Assembly (NCBI GenBank): GCA_046726015.1
Contig: JBKOZS010000183.1
Span: 1 to 29,693 of the forward strand
Origin: QHWT01 sp046726015
GTDB taxonomy: Bacteria > Acidobacteriota > Vicinamibacteria > Vicinamibacterales > 2-12-FULL-66-21
Direction: 5' to 3'
Length of the DNA stretch: 29,693 nt
Part shown: in pieces, positions 7,775 to 14,550 of the stretch
How positions within the stretch are numbered: the first letter of the stretch is position 1
Layout of the letters: every line of letters begins with the position of its first letter
The notes under the pieces: model-generated
Databases searched by the model: none
The model's input: only the letters and a program-made list of their open reading frames with translations
What the model was told of the DNA's origin: nothing
Program-made: the position numbers and the translations under genes

Positions 7775-8602
7775 TCAGGCGTGCCCGTCCTGGTGATCCG
7801 CCTGCGCGATCGTGTCCCGGCGGCGTCCGTACTTCCGCACCATGCGATCCGTAAATCCGGGAGCCACGATGTTGAGCACGGCAAGCGCGCGTGATTTTGC
7901 GTGGGGATAGACTTCGGGACGCGGCCGCCGCACGCACTCCATGACGGCGCTCGCAACGTCCTCCACCGATTGCCTCGGGCCGAGGCCTGAGATTTCATGC
8001 CCGTAGTCCCGCGTCATCGCATCGTGGAACTCGGTGCGTGTGGAAATCGGGTAAACGCAGCTGACGTGGATCGCGGTGCCGGCAAACTCACTGCGCAGCG
8101 ACTCCGCCAGGCCGGCCTGCGCGGCCTTTGTCGCACTGTAGCCGCCCATGAATGGAATGCCGCGGCGTCCGACGATCGAGGACACGAAGATCAGATGACC
8201 GCTCCCTTGCGCGCGAAACACCGGCAGCGCCGCGCGCGCCCCGAGAAACGTTCCCATGTAGTTGACATTCATCATGCGCTGCATGATGTCGGGCGGCGTG
8301 TCCTCCAGCGTGCCGTAATAACCAAACCCGGCGTTGCACAGCATGATGTCCAGCCGCCCGAATTTCGCCAGGGCCTCCGCCACCAGTGCCGCATTGTCCG
8401 CCTCGCGCGCAACGTCCATCTCGATCGCGGACGCACGTCCTCCGGCTGCGGTAATCTCGCGCACGGCCGCGTCGAGACGATCGCGGCGCCGCGCCCCAAG
8501 GACGACGGCGACGCCGTCACGCGCGAGGGCCTGGGCGCAGGCCAGTCCAATGCCAGATGAGGCGCCTGTGATCGCGGCGACGTGGTTGCGAAGCGAGGAC
8601 AT
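7775..8602 (-). CDS. Short-chain dehydrogenase/reductase (classical SDR)
   Basis: A 275-residue NAD(P)-dependent oxidoreductase. Hallmarks in order: AAITGASSGIGLA (cofactor-binding glycines), a GARRR segment after strand 2 that suggests NADP preference, CNAGFG (the NAG motif), FVSSIVGRRG (catalytic Ser) and GGYSATKAAQAGL (catalytic YxxxK). The start is ATG 8602; a TTG just before it (8605) would add one residue. The stop lies 1 base before the SUMF1-like ATG, so it leads a four-gene operon with SUMF1-like, cca and barrel genes. The C-terminus IVAPGFTDRMVRKYGRRR resembles SDRs acting on lipids or ketones, but the substrate is unknown. Confidence 0.92.
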   Translation of the reverse strand: MSSLRNHVAAITGASSGIGLACAQALARDGVAVVLGARRRDRLDAAVREITAAGGRASAIEMDVAREADNAALVAEALAKFGRLDIMLCNAGFGYYGTLEDTPPDIMQRMMNVNYMGTFLGARAALPVFRAQGSGHLIFVSSIVGRRGIPFMGGYSATKAAQAGLAESLRSEFAGTAIHVSCVYPISTRTEFHDAMTRDYGHEISGLGPRQSVEDVASAVMECVRRPRPEVYPHAKSRALAVLNIVAPGFTDRMVRKYGRRRDTIAQADHQDGHA

Positions 8603-8611
8603 CAACTAACG

Positions 8612-8621
8612 ATACTATGAT
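8612..8621. promoter_or_regulatory. Candidate bidirectional -10 element between the SDR and M20 peptidase genes
   Basis: The decamer ATACTATGAT gives TAGTAT on the minus strand (8617-8612), 9 bases before the SDR ATG, and TATGAT on the plus strand (8616-8621), 42 bases before the peptidase ATG. These are the only AT-rich hexamers in the 61-base divergent gap. Confidence 0.4.
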
Positions 8622-8629
8622 GTGCCGCG

Positions 8630-8647
8630 AGCCGATTTCGATCGGCT
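8630..8647. promoter_or_regulatory. Perfect 7-bp hairpin with TTCG loop in the peptidase leader
   Basis: AGCCGAT (8630-8636), loop TTCG, ATCGGCT (8641-8647). It lies between the candidate promoter and the M20 peptidase ATG at 8664. As RNA it would be a compact UUCG-loop hairpin; as DNA it is a dyad that could bind a regulator. If the alternative GTG at 8622 is used it falls inside the coding region. Confidence 0.35.
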
Positions 8648-8663
8648 GACTGGCGACAGAGTC

Positions 8664-9812
8664 ATGTCTGCAGATCCATCCATCTCCCTCCTCCGCGAAC
8701 TCGTCGCCATCAACTCGGTCAATCCATCGCTCGTGCCGGGTGCTGCCGGTGAAGAGCAGATTGCCGGTGCGATTGCGGCGCACATGCGGCGCATCGGCCT
8801 GGACGTCGAGGTCGAGGAAGTGGCGCCCGGCCGGCCGAACGTGGTTGGCGTGCTCGAAGGCCAGTCGCCTGGCCGCTCGCTGATGTTTTGCGGGCACATC
8901 GACACGGTTGGCGTCGATGGCATGGCCGCGCCTTTCGATCCACTCGAGAAGGACGGCCGGCTGTATGGCCGCGGGGCTCAGGACATGAAGGGTGGCGTGG
9001 CCGCGATGATCGATGCCGCGCGCGTCATCGCGGAGCGTGGGTTGGCTGCCGGCCGGCTGCTCGTGGCCGCGGTCGTCGACGAGGAGTATGCGAGCATCGG
9101 CGCGGACGCGCTCGTGGCGCGGTGGCGCGCGGACGGCGCGGTCGTGACAGAACCCACCGATCTCGAGGTCGCGGTCGCCCACAAGGGTTTTGCCTGGTGC
9201 GAAGTCGAAACGCGCGGACGCGCGGCACACGGGAGCCGTCCGCGCGAAGGGCGCGACGCGATCGTCCGCATGGGACGTGTGCTGCACGCGCTCGAGGCAC
9301 TGAACCAGGAGCTTCAATCACGCCTGCCGCACCCGTTGATGGGCACGGCGTCGCTTCACGCGTCGATCATCAACGGCGGACGGGAGCTCAGTAGCTACCC
9401 CGATCGATGCGTGCTGCAGTACGAGCGGCGCACCGTGGCGGGAGAAACGCCGGCGATGGTGGAGCAGGAGCTGGCGGAACTCATCGGCCATCTGCGCGCG
9501 CGCGACCCCGAGTTCGACGCGACCGCGCGCATGACCGTGTCGCGCCCCGCATACGAGATTCCGCGCGATCACGCCTTGCCGCAGGCGCTCGCGCGCGCGG
9601 CCACGCGCGCGTGCGGTACCAGGGTGCCGTTCAGCGCGATGACCTTCTGGACGGACGCGGCTGCGCTGGGCGACGCGGGCATTCCCTCCGTGCTGTTCGG
9701 TCCCGGTGGGGCGGGCCTGCACGGTATCGAAGAATACGTGATTGTCGAGGACGTGCTGCGATGCCGCGATGCGCTTGCGGCGCTCGCGGCCGAGTGGTGC
9801 GGATCGAAATGA
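8664..9812 (+). CDS. M20 family metallopeptidase (ArgE/DapE/CPG2-like)
   Basis: A 382-residue di-zinc amidohydrolase of the ArgE/DapE group that hydrolyses N-acyl amino acids or small peptides in the cytoplasm. Metal and catalytic residues are visible: His78 and Asp80 in FCGHIDTVG, bridging Asp107 in GRGAQDMKGGVAAM, catalytic Glu140 and ligand Glu141 in VVDEEYASIG, and a C-terminal His in GPGGAGLHGIEEYV. TEPTDLEVAVAHKGFAW is the start of the dimerisation lid. I chose ATG 8664 since the family begins just before SLLRELVAINSVNPS; a GTG at 8622 would add 14 residues with no family counterpart. No arginine or lysine biosynthesis genes lie nearby, so the specific substrate is open. Confidence 0.92.
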   Translation: MSADPSISLLRELVAINSVNPSLVPGAAGEEQIAGAIAAHMRRIGLDVEVEEVAPGRPNVVGVLEGQSPGRSLMFCGHIDTVGVDGMAAPFDPLEKDGRLYGRGAQDMKGGVAAMIDAARVIAERGLAAGRLLVAAVVDEEYASIGADALVARWRADGAVVTEPTDLEVAVAHKGFAWCEVETRGRAAHGSRPREGRDAIVRMGRVLHALEALNQELQSRLPHPLMGTASLHASIINGGRELSSYPDRCVLQYERRTVAGETPAMVEQELAELIGHLRARDPEFDATARMTVSRPAYEIPRDHALPQALARAATRACGTRVPFSAMTFWTDAAALGDAGIPSVLFGPGGAGLHGIEEYVIVEDVLRCRDALAALAAEWCGSK

Positions 9813-9816
9813 ATGC

Positions 9817-9872
9817 AGTCAATGCCGAATGCTGAACCTCACCTGCCGGTTATTCGCCGTCCGGCATTGACT
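9817..9872. repeat. Inverted repeat of AATGCNG-type heptamers between convergent genes, possible bidirectional terminator
   Basis: AGTCAATGCCG (9817-9827) pairs perfectly over 11 bases with CGGCATTGACT (9862-9872). Inside, CGAAT (9826-9830) can pair with ATTCG (9852-9856) in an alternative arrangement. The left arm reads as heptamers AATGCAG, AATGCCG, AATGCTG. It lies between the stops of the plus-strand peptidase and the minus-strand small gene and could stop transcription both ways. Confidence 0.6.
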
Positions 9873-9909
9873 CGATAAGGAAGAAAACTGCTGCTCCGCG
9901 AGATCCAAA

Positions 9910-10209
9910 TCAGGCGGACTTACGAAGCACGAGCCGCTGCGTGGCCAGCAGGTGACGCCGCGCGTCTCCTTCGAAACGCTTCCGTGGCGCGCGCCCGGTG
10001 ATTTCCCAACCCGGGCTGTCGTGGCCGCACGACGTGCACCGCATCATGACGCGGTTGCCCTCGAAATGCAGCACCGAGTCGTGGCCCCGTACCCCGCACA
10101 GCAACTGGCCGAGGCGTCCGATGACGCGATTGAATACGCCATCGCCGGTCGTGGTCTGTCCGTTGATTTCCGCGGTTGCCGTGAGCCGCTGGGGATAGTT
10201 GGTCACCAT
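9910..10209 (-). CDS. Small zinc-ribbon-like conserved hypothetical protein
   Basis: A 99-residue soluble protein of unknown function. It shows a likely zinc site: C38 with H43 in LLCGVRGHDS, then C58-x2-C61-G-H63 in RCTSCGHDSPGWEI. The remainder is basic at the C-terminus (RAPRKRFEGDARRHLL). I favour this frame over an overlapping one because the cysteine pattern and hydrophobic core are coherent. An AAAGGG ribosome-binding-like sequence lies about 10 bases before the ATG at 10209. The gene is alone between two convergent or tandem neighbours, with a long upstream region containing a possible sigma-54-type promoter. It might be a regulatory or nucleic-acid-binding protein, but that is speculation. 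Confidence 0.65.
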   Translation of the reverse strand: MVTNYPQRLTATAEINGQTTTGDGVFNRVIGRLGQLLCGVRGHDSVLHFEGNRVMMRCTSCGHDSPGWEITGRAPRKRFEGDARRHLLATQRLVLRKSA

Positions 10210-10456
10210 TGGACATTCACCCTTTCTAACCTTTTGCTAGGACGCCGGTCCGCAGCTGACCGTTCCGTCCACCCTCGGGCTCAGGCATATCAAAGCGTAT
10301 GCCACGGCTGAACGGTAGAGCTGGAACTGAAGAGCCGTCAGCGTTTACCGTATTTTCGGCCGCGCGGCGCGCGTCATAAGTGGGTAACGCCTGCAGTAGG
10401 CGTGGACGAACAGGACGGCGGATTGCCCACGCAGTGGACAGAGTCCGACCTACACA
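10210..10456. other. 247-base intergenic region upstream of the small zinc-ribbon gene
   Basis: No convincing ORF. It holds two perfect 6-bp stems side by side: GGCATA (10284-10289) with TATGCC (10298-10303), and ACGGCT (10304-10309) with AGCCGT further downstream. On the minus strand this lies upstream of the small gene at 10209, so it may be a promoter or structured leader region. Confidence 0.45.
10289..10304 (-). promoter_or_regulatory. Possible sigma-54-type promoter for the small zinc-ribbon gene
   Basis: The minus strand reads TGGCATACGCTTTGAT, which fits the -24/-12 consensus TGGCAY-N5-TTGCW at all specified positions but one (C of the -12 GC is A). Start of transcription would fall around 10277, giving a leader of about 70 bases. 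The mismatch is at an important position, so this is tentative. Confidence 0.25.
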
Positions 10457-11392
10457 TCACCGATCGCGCAGGACCGCCTTGAGCACGAATCGGACATTGG
10501 CGGGCCGTTCACCGAGGCGTCGCATGAAGTACGGGAACCATTCACGCCCGAATGGAACGTACACGCGAACCCGGCGGCCTTCCCGCGCCAGCGACTTTTG
10601 AAGATCCCGACGGATCCCGTACAGCATCTGGAACTCGTACCGGTCGTTCGCAATCCCCTGGTCGCGTGCGAACGCGCGCGTCTCGTCGATCATGGCGGCA
10701 TCGTGAGTGGCAATGGCGGGATACGTGCCCTCCCGGAGCAGCCGCTTCATGATCCGCACGAACGCGGCATCGACGTCTGCCTTTGACTGGTAGGCGACAT
10801 TCTTCGGTTCCTTGTACGCCCCTTTCACAAGCCGGACCCGTGCCCCGAGCGCGTTCATTCGTGCCGCGTCCTCTTCGCTGCGCAGAAGGCACGATTGCAG
10901 GACCACCCCCGCGTTCCGGTAGCCCTGCTGCCACATCGTCTCGAACACGTCGAGCGTGACGGCAGTGAAGGGGGAGTTCTCCATGTCGATGCGCACGAAG
11001 AAGTTCTGTGCCGTGCCTGCGTCCAGGATGCGCCGGAGATTGTCGACGCACGTCGCGCGATCGATGGTCAATCCAAGCTGCGTGAGCTTCAGCGAGATGT
11101 TGCGCTCGATGCCGGACGCGGCAATCTGATCGAGGAGACCGAGGTATTCGCGCGTCGCGGCGTCCGCTTCGGCGATCGTGGCCACACTTTCCCCGAGATA
11201 ATCAAGCGTGACGAGGCGCCCTGTCGCTTCGATCTGGCGGGCGGCGGCGATGGCATCGCTGAGGCTGTCCCCGGCGATGAACCGGTGGGCGAAGCTCCGC
11301 TCGCTGCGCATGCCGTAGCGCGACGCGAACCGTTTGAGCTTGTGACTTCCGGCGAGCGTCTGGAAGAAAGCCTTGGAGACGGCGCCGATCAT
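10457..11392 (-). CDS. Proline dehydrogenase (monofunctional)
   Basis: A 311-residue FAD-dependent enzyme that oxidises proline to pyrroline-5-carboxylate and feeds electrons to the respiratory chain. The length fits the monofunctional type, not the long PutA fusion. Recognisable parts of the beta/alpha barrel: VTLDYLGES, ISLKLTQLGL, FVRIDMENSPFT, VVLQSCLLRSEED, VRLVKGAYKEPK, ATHDAAMIDETRAFA, EFQMLYGIRRDLQ and the substrate-binding end VYVPFGREWFPYFMRRLGERPAN with the paired arginines. The ATG at 11392 shares its A with the stop of the acyltransferase (TGATG), so translation is probably coupled. It is the last gene of a five-gene operon. A pyrroline-5-carboxylate dehydrogenase partner is not in this window. 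Confidence 0.95.
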   Translation of the reverse strand: MIGAVSKAFFQTLAGSHKLKRFASRYGMRSERSFAHRFIAGDSLSDAIAAARQIEATGRLVTLDYLGESVATIAEADAATREYLGLLDQIAASGIERNISLKLTQLGLTIDRATCVDNLRRILDAGTAQNFFVRIDMENSPFTAVTLDVFETMWQQGYRNAGVVLQSCLLRSEEDAARMNALGARVRLVKGAYKEPKNVAYQSKADVDAAFVRIMKRLLREGTYPAIATHDAAMIDETRAFARDQGIANDRYEFQMLYGIRRDLQKSLAREGRRVRVYVPFGREWFPYFMRRLGERPANVRFVLKAVLRDR

Positions 11393-12573
11393 CAGTGCGT
11401 GCGCAGCGGGCGCCGCGGCCCATCCAGCAGGTGCTGGATCGTCCGCGCGTAATAACGAAGCACGGTGCGCTCGCGGACGCGGAAACGTCCACCGCGCTCG
11501 ACGTGAATGACGTCGCGGGCGGAGAGCGCGGGAGCGCCGATCTCCACCGCCTCGCGGCCATTTTGGACGCCCAGGTTCGCGCCCGCCTGCCGCAGCGTGT
11601 CGATGATCGCCTGCGCCCGATCCTCGAGGTCGCGCTTGGCAATCGATGGCCGCATCGCCGATGCGACGACGGCGGTCGGCAGCACCTTGTGGAGACGTCC
11701 GATCTCGTCGCGTATCTTGTGCGCCAGGGTCATGACGTCGCGCCGCACTTCGGGGTCGAATCCGGCCAGCGGAATCGGCGGGCCGAAGGTGACGAACGCG
11801 CGCGACTGGTAGCCGACCGCGTACCGCACCATCTCGGCGACCTCGCGGCCGAACGCCCGCTGCCGGCGTTTCGTCCCCTGGTGGGCGAGGATGTGGTCCT
11901 CGAGCACGAGGTCATACGCCACCGCAATCGGCACGATGACAGAGTTCGCGCGATCCGCCTGCAGGGCCGCGTGCAGCAGCCCGGTCTTTGGCGGTTTCAA
12001 CTCCCCGGTGTAGCTCCGGCCCCCTTCGATGTAGAAGAGCAGATCGTGACGCTGGAGTAATTCTGCGACGTATGCCTTCAGTGTGACGAGATACGCCGGG
12101 TCCTTGGTGTTTCGACGGATCGGGATCGCTCCCGTCACGTGTCGATGGAGGAGGCCGAGCGGACCGCCGAACAGGTTGATGCCGGCCGCGGTGACCGGCG
12201 GGCGGATCCCGTTGTCGTCGAGCACCAGCGGCTCGACGAGGTAATCGAGATGGCTCTTGTGATTCGAGATGTAGATGACGCGGCCCGCGTGCGTGGCCTT
12301 CTGCGCGATGTCGACGTGCTCGTCGATGCGTTCGATCTTCCGCAGGATCGGATAGAGCGGATGCTTCAGCGCCCGGTAGATCGGGTAGCGCTGCGTCGTG
12401 CGCAACTCGTCGAGATACGCGTGGATCCGTTCGCGTGCCTCGAGCTCGCTCTGCCCGTGGCCGCCCCGCAGGTAGCGAGCGACGTCCTTTCTCGCCAGCA
12501 CCGCCTGGGTGATGTCGTCGGGCAGCACTGGAGAACTAGACCACCTACTTCTCGACCTCTTTGCAGATGGCAT
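11392..12573 (-). CDS. PlsB-like glycerol-3-phosphate / lysophosphatidate acyltransferase family protein
   Basis: A 393-residue phospholipid-type acyltransferase. The H-x4-D motif is NHKSHLD (His105, Asp110). Then come GAIPIRRN, the acyl-acceptor motif YIEGGRSYTGELKPPKTGLL (Glu183-Gly-Gly-Arg-Ser187) and SVIVPIAVAYD. The EGGRSxTG and PPKTG wording is closer to PlsB than to PlsC, though the protein is half the length of E. coli PlsB. No clear transmembrane helix; membrane association is inferred. The ATG at 12573 overlaps the isocitrate dehydrogenase end by 29 bases; a GTG at 12528 with AGGTGG upstream is a real alternative that drops the odd basic N-terminus. An acyl-CoA ligase at the left of the window could supply substrate, but they are far apart. 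Confidence 0.88.
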   Translation of the reverse strand: MPSAKRSRSRWSSSPVLPDDITQAVLARKDVARYLRGGHGQSELEARERIHAYLDELRTTQRYPIYRALKHPLYPILRKIERIDEHVDIAQKATHAGRVIYISNHKSHLDYLVEPLVLDDNGIRPPVTAAGINLFGGPLGLLHRHVTGAIPIRRNTKDPAYLVTLKAYVAELLQRHDLLFYIEGGRSYTGELKPPKTGLLHAALQADRANSVIVPIAVAYDLVLEDHILAHQGTKRRQRAFGREVAEMVRYAVGYQSRAFVTFGPPIPLAGFDPEVRRDVMTLAHKIRDEIGRLHKVLPTAVVASAMRPSIAKRDLEDRAQAIIDTLRQAGANLGVQNGREAVEIGAPALSARDVIHVERGGRFRVRERTVLRYYARTIQHLLDGPRRPLRTH

Positions 12574-13555
12574 CGGTGAACTCGGTGGTGGTGGCGGTGC
12601 CTCCGAGGTCGCGCGTGCGCACGCGTCCCTCCCGCAAGACTCGGTACGACGCCGCGCGAATCCGCTCTGCGTGCTGGTGTTCGCCGATATGATCGAGCAT
12701 CAGCAGCCCCGAGAGGAGGAGCGCCGTCGGGTTCGCGAGGTTCTGATCCGCAATGTCGGGCGCGCTCCCGTGCACCGCCTCGAACACCGCCGCGTGCTGT
12801 CCCAGGTTCGCGCCGGGCACGACCCCCAGGCCGCCCACGAGTCCGGCGCACAGATCCGACACGATGTCGCCATACAGGTTCGGCAGCAGCAGCACGTCCA
12901 TCTTCTCGGGATGCATGACGAGGTGCATGCACGCGGCGTCGACGATCCGCTCGTCGTAGGTCACATCGAGGAACTCGCGCGAGACCTTCCGGGTGCTGTC
13001 CAGGAAGAGCCCGTCACTCAGCTTCATGATGTTGGCCTTGTGAATGGCGGTCACCCGCTTGCGTCCGTAGCGCCGCGCGTGCTCGAACGCGAACCGGGCG
13101 ATGCGTGTCGACGCGCGTTCGGTGATGATCTTCAGGCTCTCAACAATCCCGGGGACGATCTCATGTTCGAGTCCGGCGTAGAGGTCCTCGGTGTTCTCGC
13201 GGACGATCACCAGATCGACGTTGTCAAAGCGGCTGGTGACGCCGGGAAGGTTTGAGACCGGCCGCAGGTTCGAATAGAGATCGAGCGCCTTCCGCAGGCC
13301 CACGTTGACGCTCGTGAACCCTTCCCCGATGGGCGTGGTCACCGGGCCCTTCAGCGCGACCTTGTTCCGCTTGATGGACTCGAGAAGCTCCGCGGGCAGC
13401 GAGACCTTGTGCTTCTTGAATGCAAGCACGCCGGCGTCGTGGCGTTCCCATTCGATCGGCACCCCGGCTGCGTTGAAGATCCGGAGGACCGCCTCGGTGA
13501 CTTCGGGGCCGATGCCGTCGCCAGGGATAAGCGTAATGACGTGTGGCACCGTCAC
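12545..13555 (-). CDS. NAD-dependent isocitrate dehydrogenase family protein
   Basis: A 336-residue beta-decarboxylating dehydrogenase that converts isocitrate to 2-oxoglutarate. It carries VITLIPGDGIGPEV at the N-terminus, TPIGEGFTSVNVGLRK (the S-x-N substrate loop typical of isocitrate rather than isopropylmalate dehydrogenase), LYSNLRPV, IVRENTEDLYAGLEHE, AIHKANIMKLSDGLF, LLLPNLYGDIVSDLCAGLVGGLG and FEAVHGSAPDIAD. The short length and YAGLEHE region match the NAD-linked, eukaryote-like type. The start is GTG at 13555, directly after the upstream stop, with GAGGG 8 bases before. It could be a homoisocitrate or tartrate dehydrogenase, but the substrate loop argues for isocitrate. Confidence 0.93.
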   Translation of the reverse strand: MTVPHVITLIPGDGIGPEVTEAVLRIFNAAGVPIEWERHDAGVLAFKKHKVSLPAELLESIKRNKVALKGPVTTPIGEGFTSVNVGLRKALDLYSNLRPVSNLPGVTSRFDNVDLVIVRENTEDLYAGLEHEIVPGIVESLKIITERASTRIARFAFEHARRYGRKRVTAIHKANIMKLSDGLFLDSTRKVSREFLDVTYDERIVDAACMHLVMHPEKMDVLLLPNLYGDIVSDLCAGLVGGLGVVPGANLGQHAAVFEAVHGSAPDIADQNLANPTALLLSGLLMLDHIGEHQHAERIRAASYRVLREGRVRTRDLGGTATTTEFTDAICKEVEK

Positions 13556-14023
13556 CTACATTCCCTCGGCAAGCCGCTCTGCGAGCATCGAGGCGATGGG
13601 TTCGAGCAGCGCGCGGTCGCGCGGGCCGAACGCCGCCTGGCGATCGCTGTCGATGTCGATTTCCCCCAGGACTTCGCCGTCCTGCATGATCGGTACAACA
13701 ATCTCCGACTTTGTTTCAATGCTGCACGCGAGGTACCGGGGGTCGGCGTTCACATCATCGACGACAATCGTCGCCTTTTCGGTGGCCGCGGCGCCGCAGA
13801 TGCCGCGGCCGAGCGGGATGCGGGTGTGTGGCGACGGCTTTCCGAGGAACGGTCCGAGCACCAGCTCGTTGCCGTCCAGGACGTAGATGCCCACCCACGT
13901 GTAATCAGGCACCCCGTCCTTGAGCAGCCGGACCGCCTGCTTCATCGCGGACTCCGCGTTGGGCGCGGCGGCAATGGCGGAGCGGACCGCCGGCAGCAGT
14001 TCGTCGCGATCGGTGTCGGTCAT
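13556..14023 (-). CDS. GAF-domain protein of the free methionine-R-sulfoxide reductase family
   Basis: A 155-residue single GAF domain. The family reduces free methionine-R-sulfoxide with thioredoxin-linked cysteines. The wording fits well: WVGIYVLDGNELVLGPFLG, TRIPLGRGICGAAATEK, VVDDVNADPRYLACSIETKSEIVVPI, GEVLGEIDIDSD. In the E. coli protein three cysteines (84, 94, 118) serve catalysis. Here the last two are kept at matching spacing (Cys76 and Cys100), while the first position is His66 in SPHTRIPLG. Loss of one resolving cysteine may still allow catalysis or may mark a change of role. The start ATG at 14023 overlaps the stop of the DUF4149 gene (ATGA), showing coupling. Confidence 0.85.
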   Translation of the reverse strand: MTDTDRDELLPAVRSAIAAAPNAESAMKQAVRLLKDGVPDYTWVGIYVLDGNELVLGPFLGKPSPHTRIPLGRGICGAAATEKATIVVDDVNADPRYLACSIETKSEIVVPIMQDGEVLGEIDIDSDRQAAFGPRDRALLEPIASMLAERLAEGM

Positions 14024-14508
14024 TCTTTGAGTTCCCAGTAGAGGAGCGCGAGCCCACCGAGAAGGGGCACGAGCTCGAGGCCGGTGGAAAGACGATGCAG
14101 GCGGCCGAATTCGGCGCGCCGCGGATCGTCGGGCGGAAGCGTCGATGGCGCGACGCCGATGGTTTGCTGCAGCGCTGCGATGCGCCCGGCCACGAACCAG
14201 CCGCTCGTGACGGTCGCGATGGCCATCAGCCCCGCGATCGTCAGCCGCCACGCGAAGCGCATCGGCCGCGGGCCGAGAATGCGCCGGATAACGAGCGTCA
14301 GCAGCAGCAGCGCGGCGGCGCCGTAGGTGACGAGATGAAAGCGTCGCAGCGTTTCCCCGAAGACGGCGCCGGCCAGCAACCGTCCGTCGGCGCCCGCGCG
14401 GGCCGACAGGACGTCGAAGATCGCCGGCGCCGCTACGGCGCCGAGAATGACGAGGCCGCCAATCCAGATCACGAGCGTCAGTAGTGCTGCGTACCGCAGC
14501 GCGAGCAT
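14020..14508 (-). CDS. DUF4149 (TMEM205-like) integral membrane protein
   Basis: A 162-residue inner-membrane protein of unknown function. About four transmembrane helices are visible: LRYAALLTLVIWIGGLVILGAV near the N-terminus, a pair around residues 57-107 (YGAAALLLLTLVI and a second after RFAWRLTIAG), and a C-terminal one (LELVPLLGGLALLYWELKE). WIGG in helix 1 with APAIFDVL and ETLRRFHLVTYG is the family signature. The start is ATG 14508; a longer reading upstream would run into the divergent gene. It leads the five-gene operon. A TATAAT on the minus strand lies only 6 bases before the ATG, so the transcript may be leaderless. Confidence 0.85.
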   Translation of the reverse strand: MLALRYAALLTLVIWIGGLVILGAVAAPAIFDVLSARAGADGRLLAGAVFGETLRRFHLVTYGAAALLLLTLVIRRILGPRPMRFAWRLTIAGLMAIATVTSGWFVAGRIAALQQTIGVAPSTLPPDDPRRAEFGRLHRLSTGLELVPLLGGLALLYWELKE

Positions 14509-14514
14509 TCGGTC

Positions 14515-14522
14515 ATTATAAT
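14515..14522. promoter_or_regulatory. Palindromic ATTATAAT, candidate bidirectional -10
   Basis: TATAAT occurs on both strands (plus 14517-14522, minus 14520-14515) in the 42-base divergent gap. It lies 28 bases before the DUF255 GTG and 6 bases before the DUF4149 ATG. It is a perfect sigma-70-type -10 in very GC-rich surroundings. No good -35 was seen on either side. Confidence 0.5.
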
Positions 14523-14550
14523 TGACGCTCTGGACCGACCTTCCTCGATC

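Noticed and set aside
9920..10216. Alternative 98-codon frame overlapping the small zinc-ribbon gene
   Set aside because: It starts 7 bases earlier but is Arg/His/Pro-rich and lacks the Cys-x2-Cys pattern of the chosen frame.
10260..10350. Possible c-di-GMP (GEMM) riboswitch, due to CAAAGC and GGTAG-like stretches
   Set aside because: The stems do not fit the GEMM layout and the conserved GCA..AAACC part is missing; no defined aptamer can be drawn.
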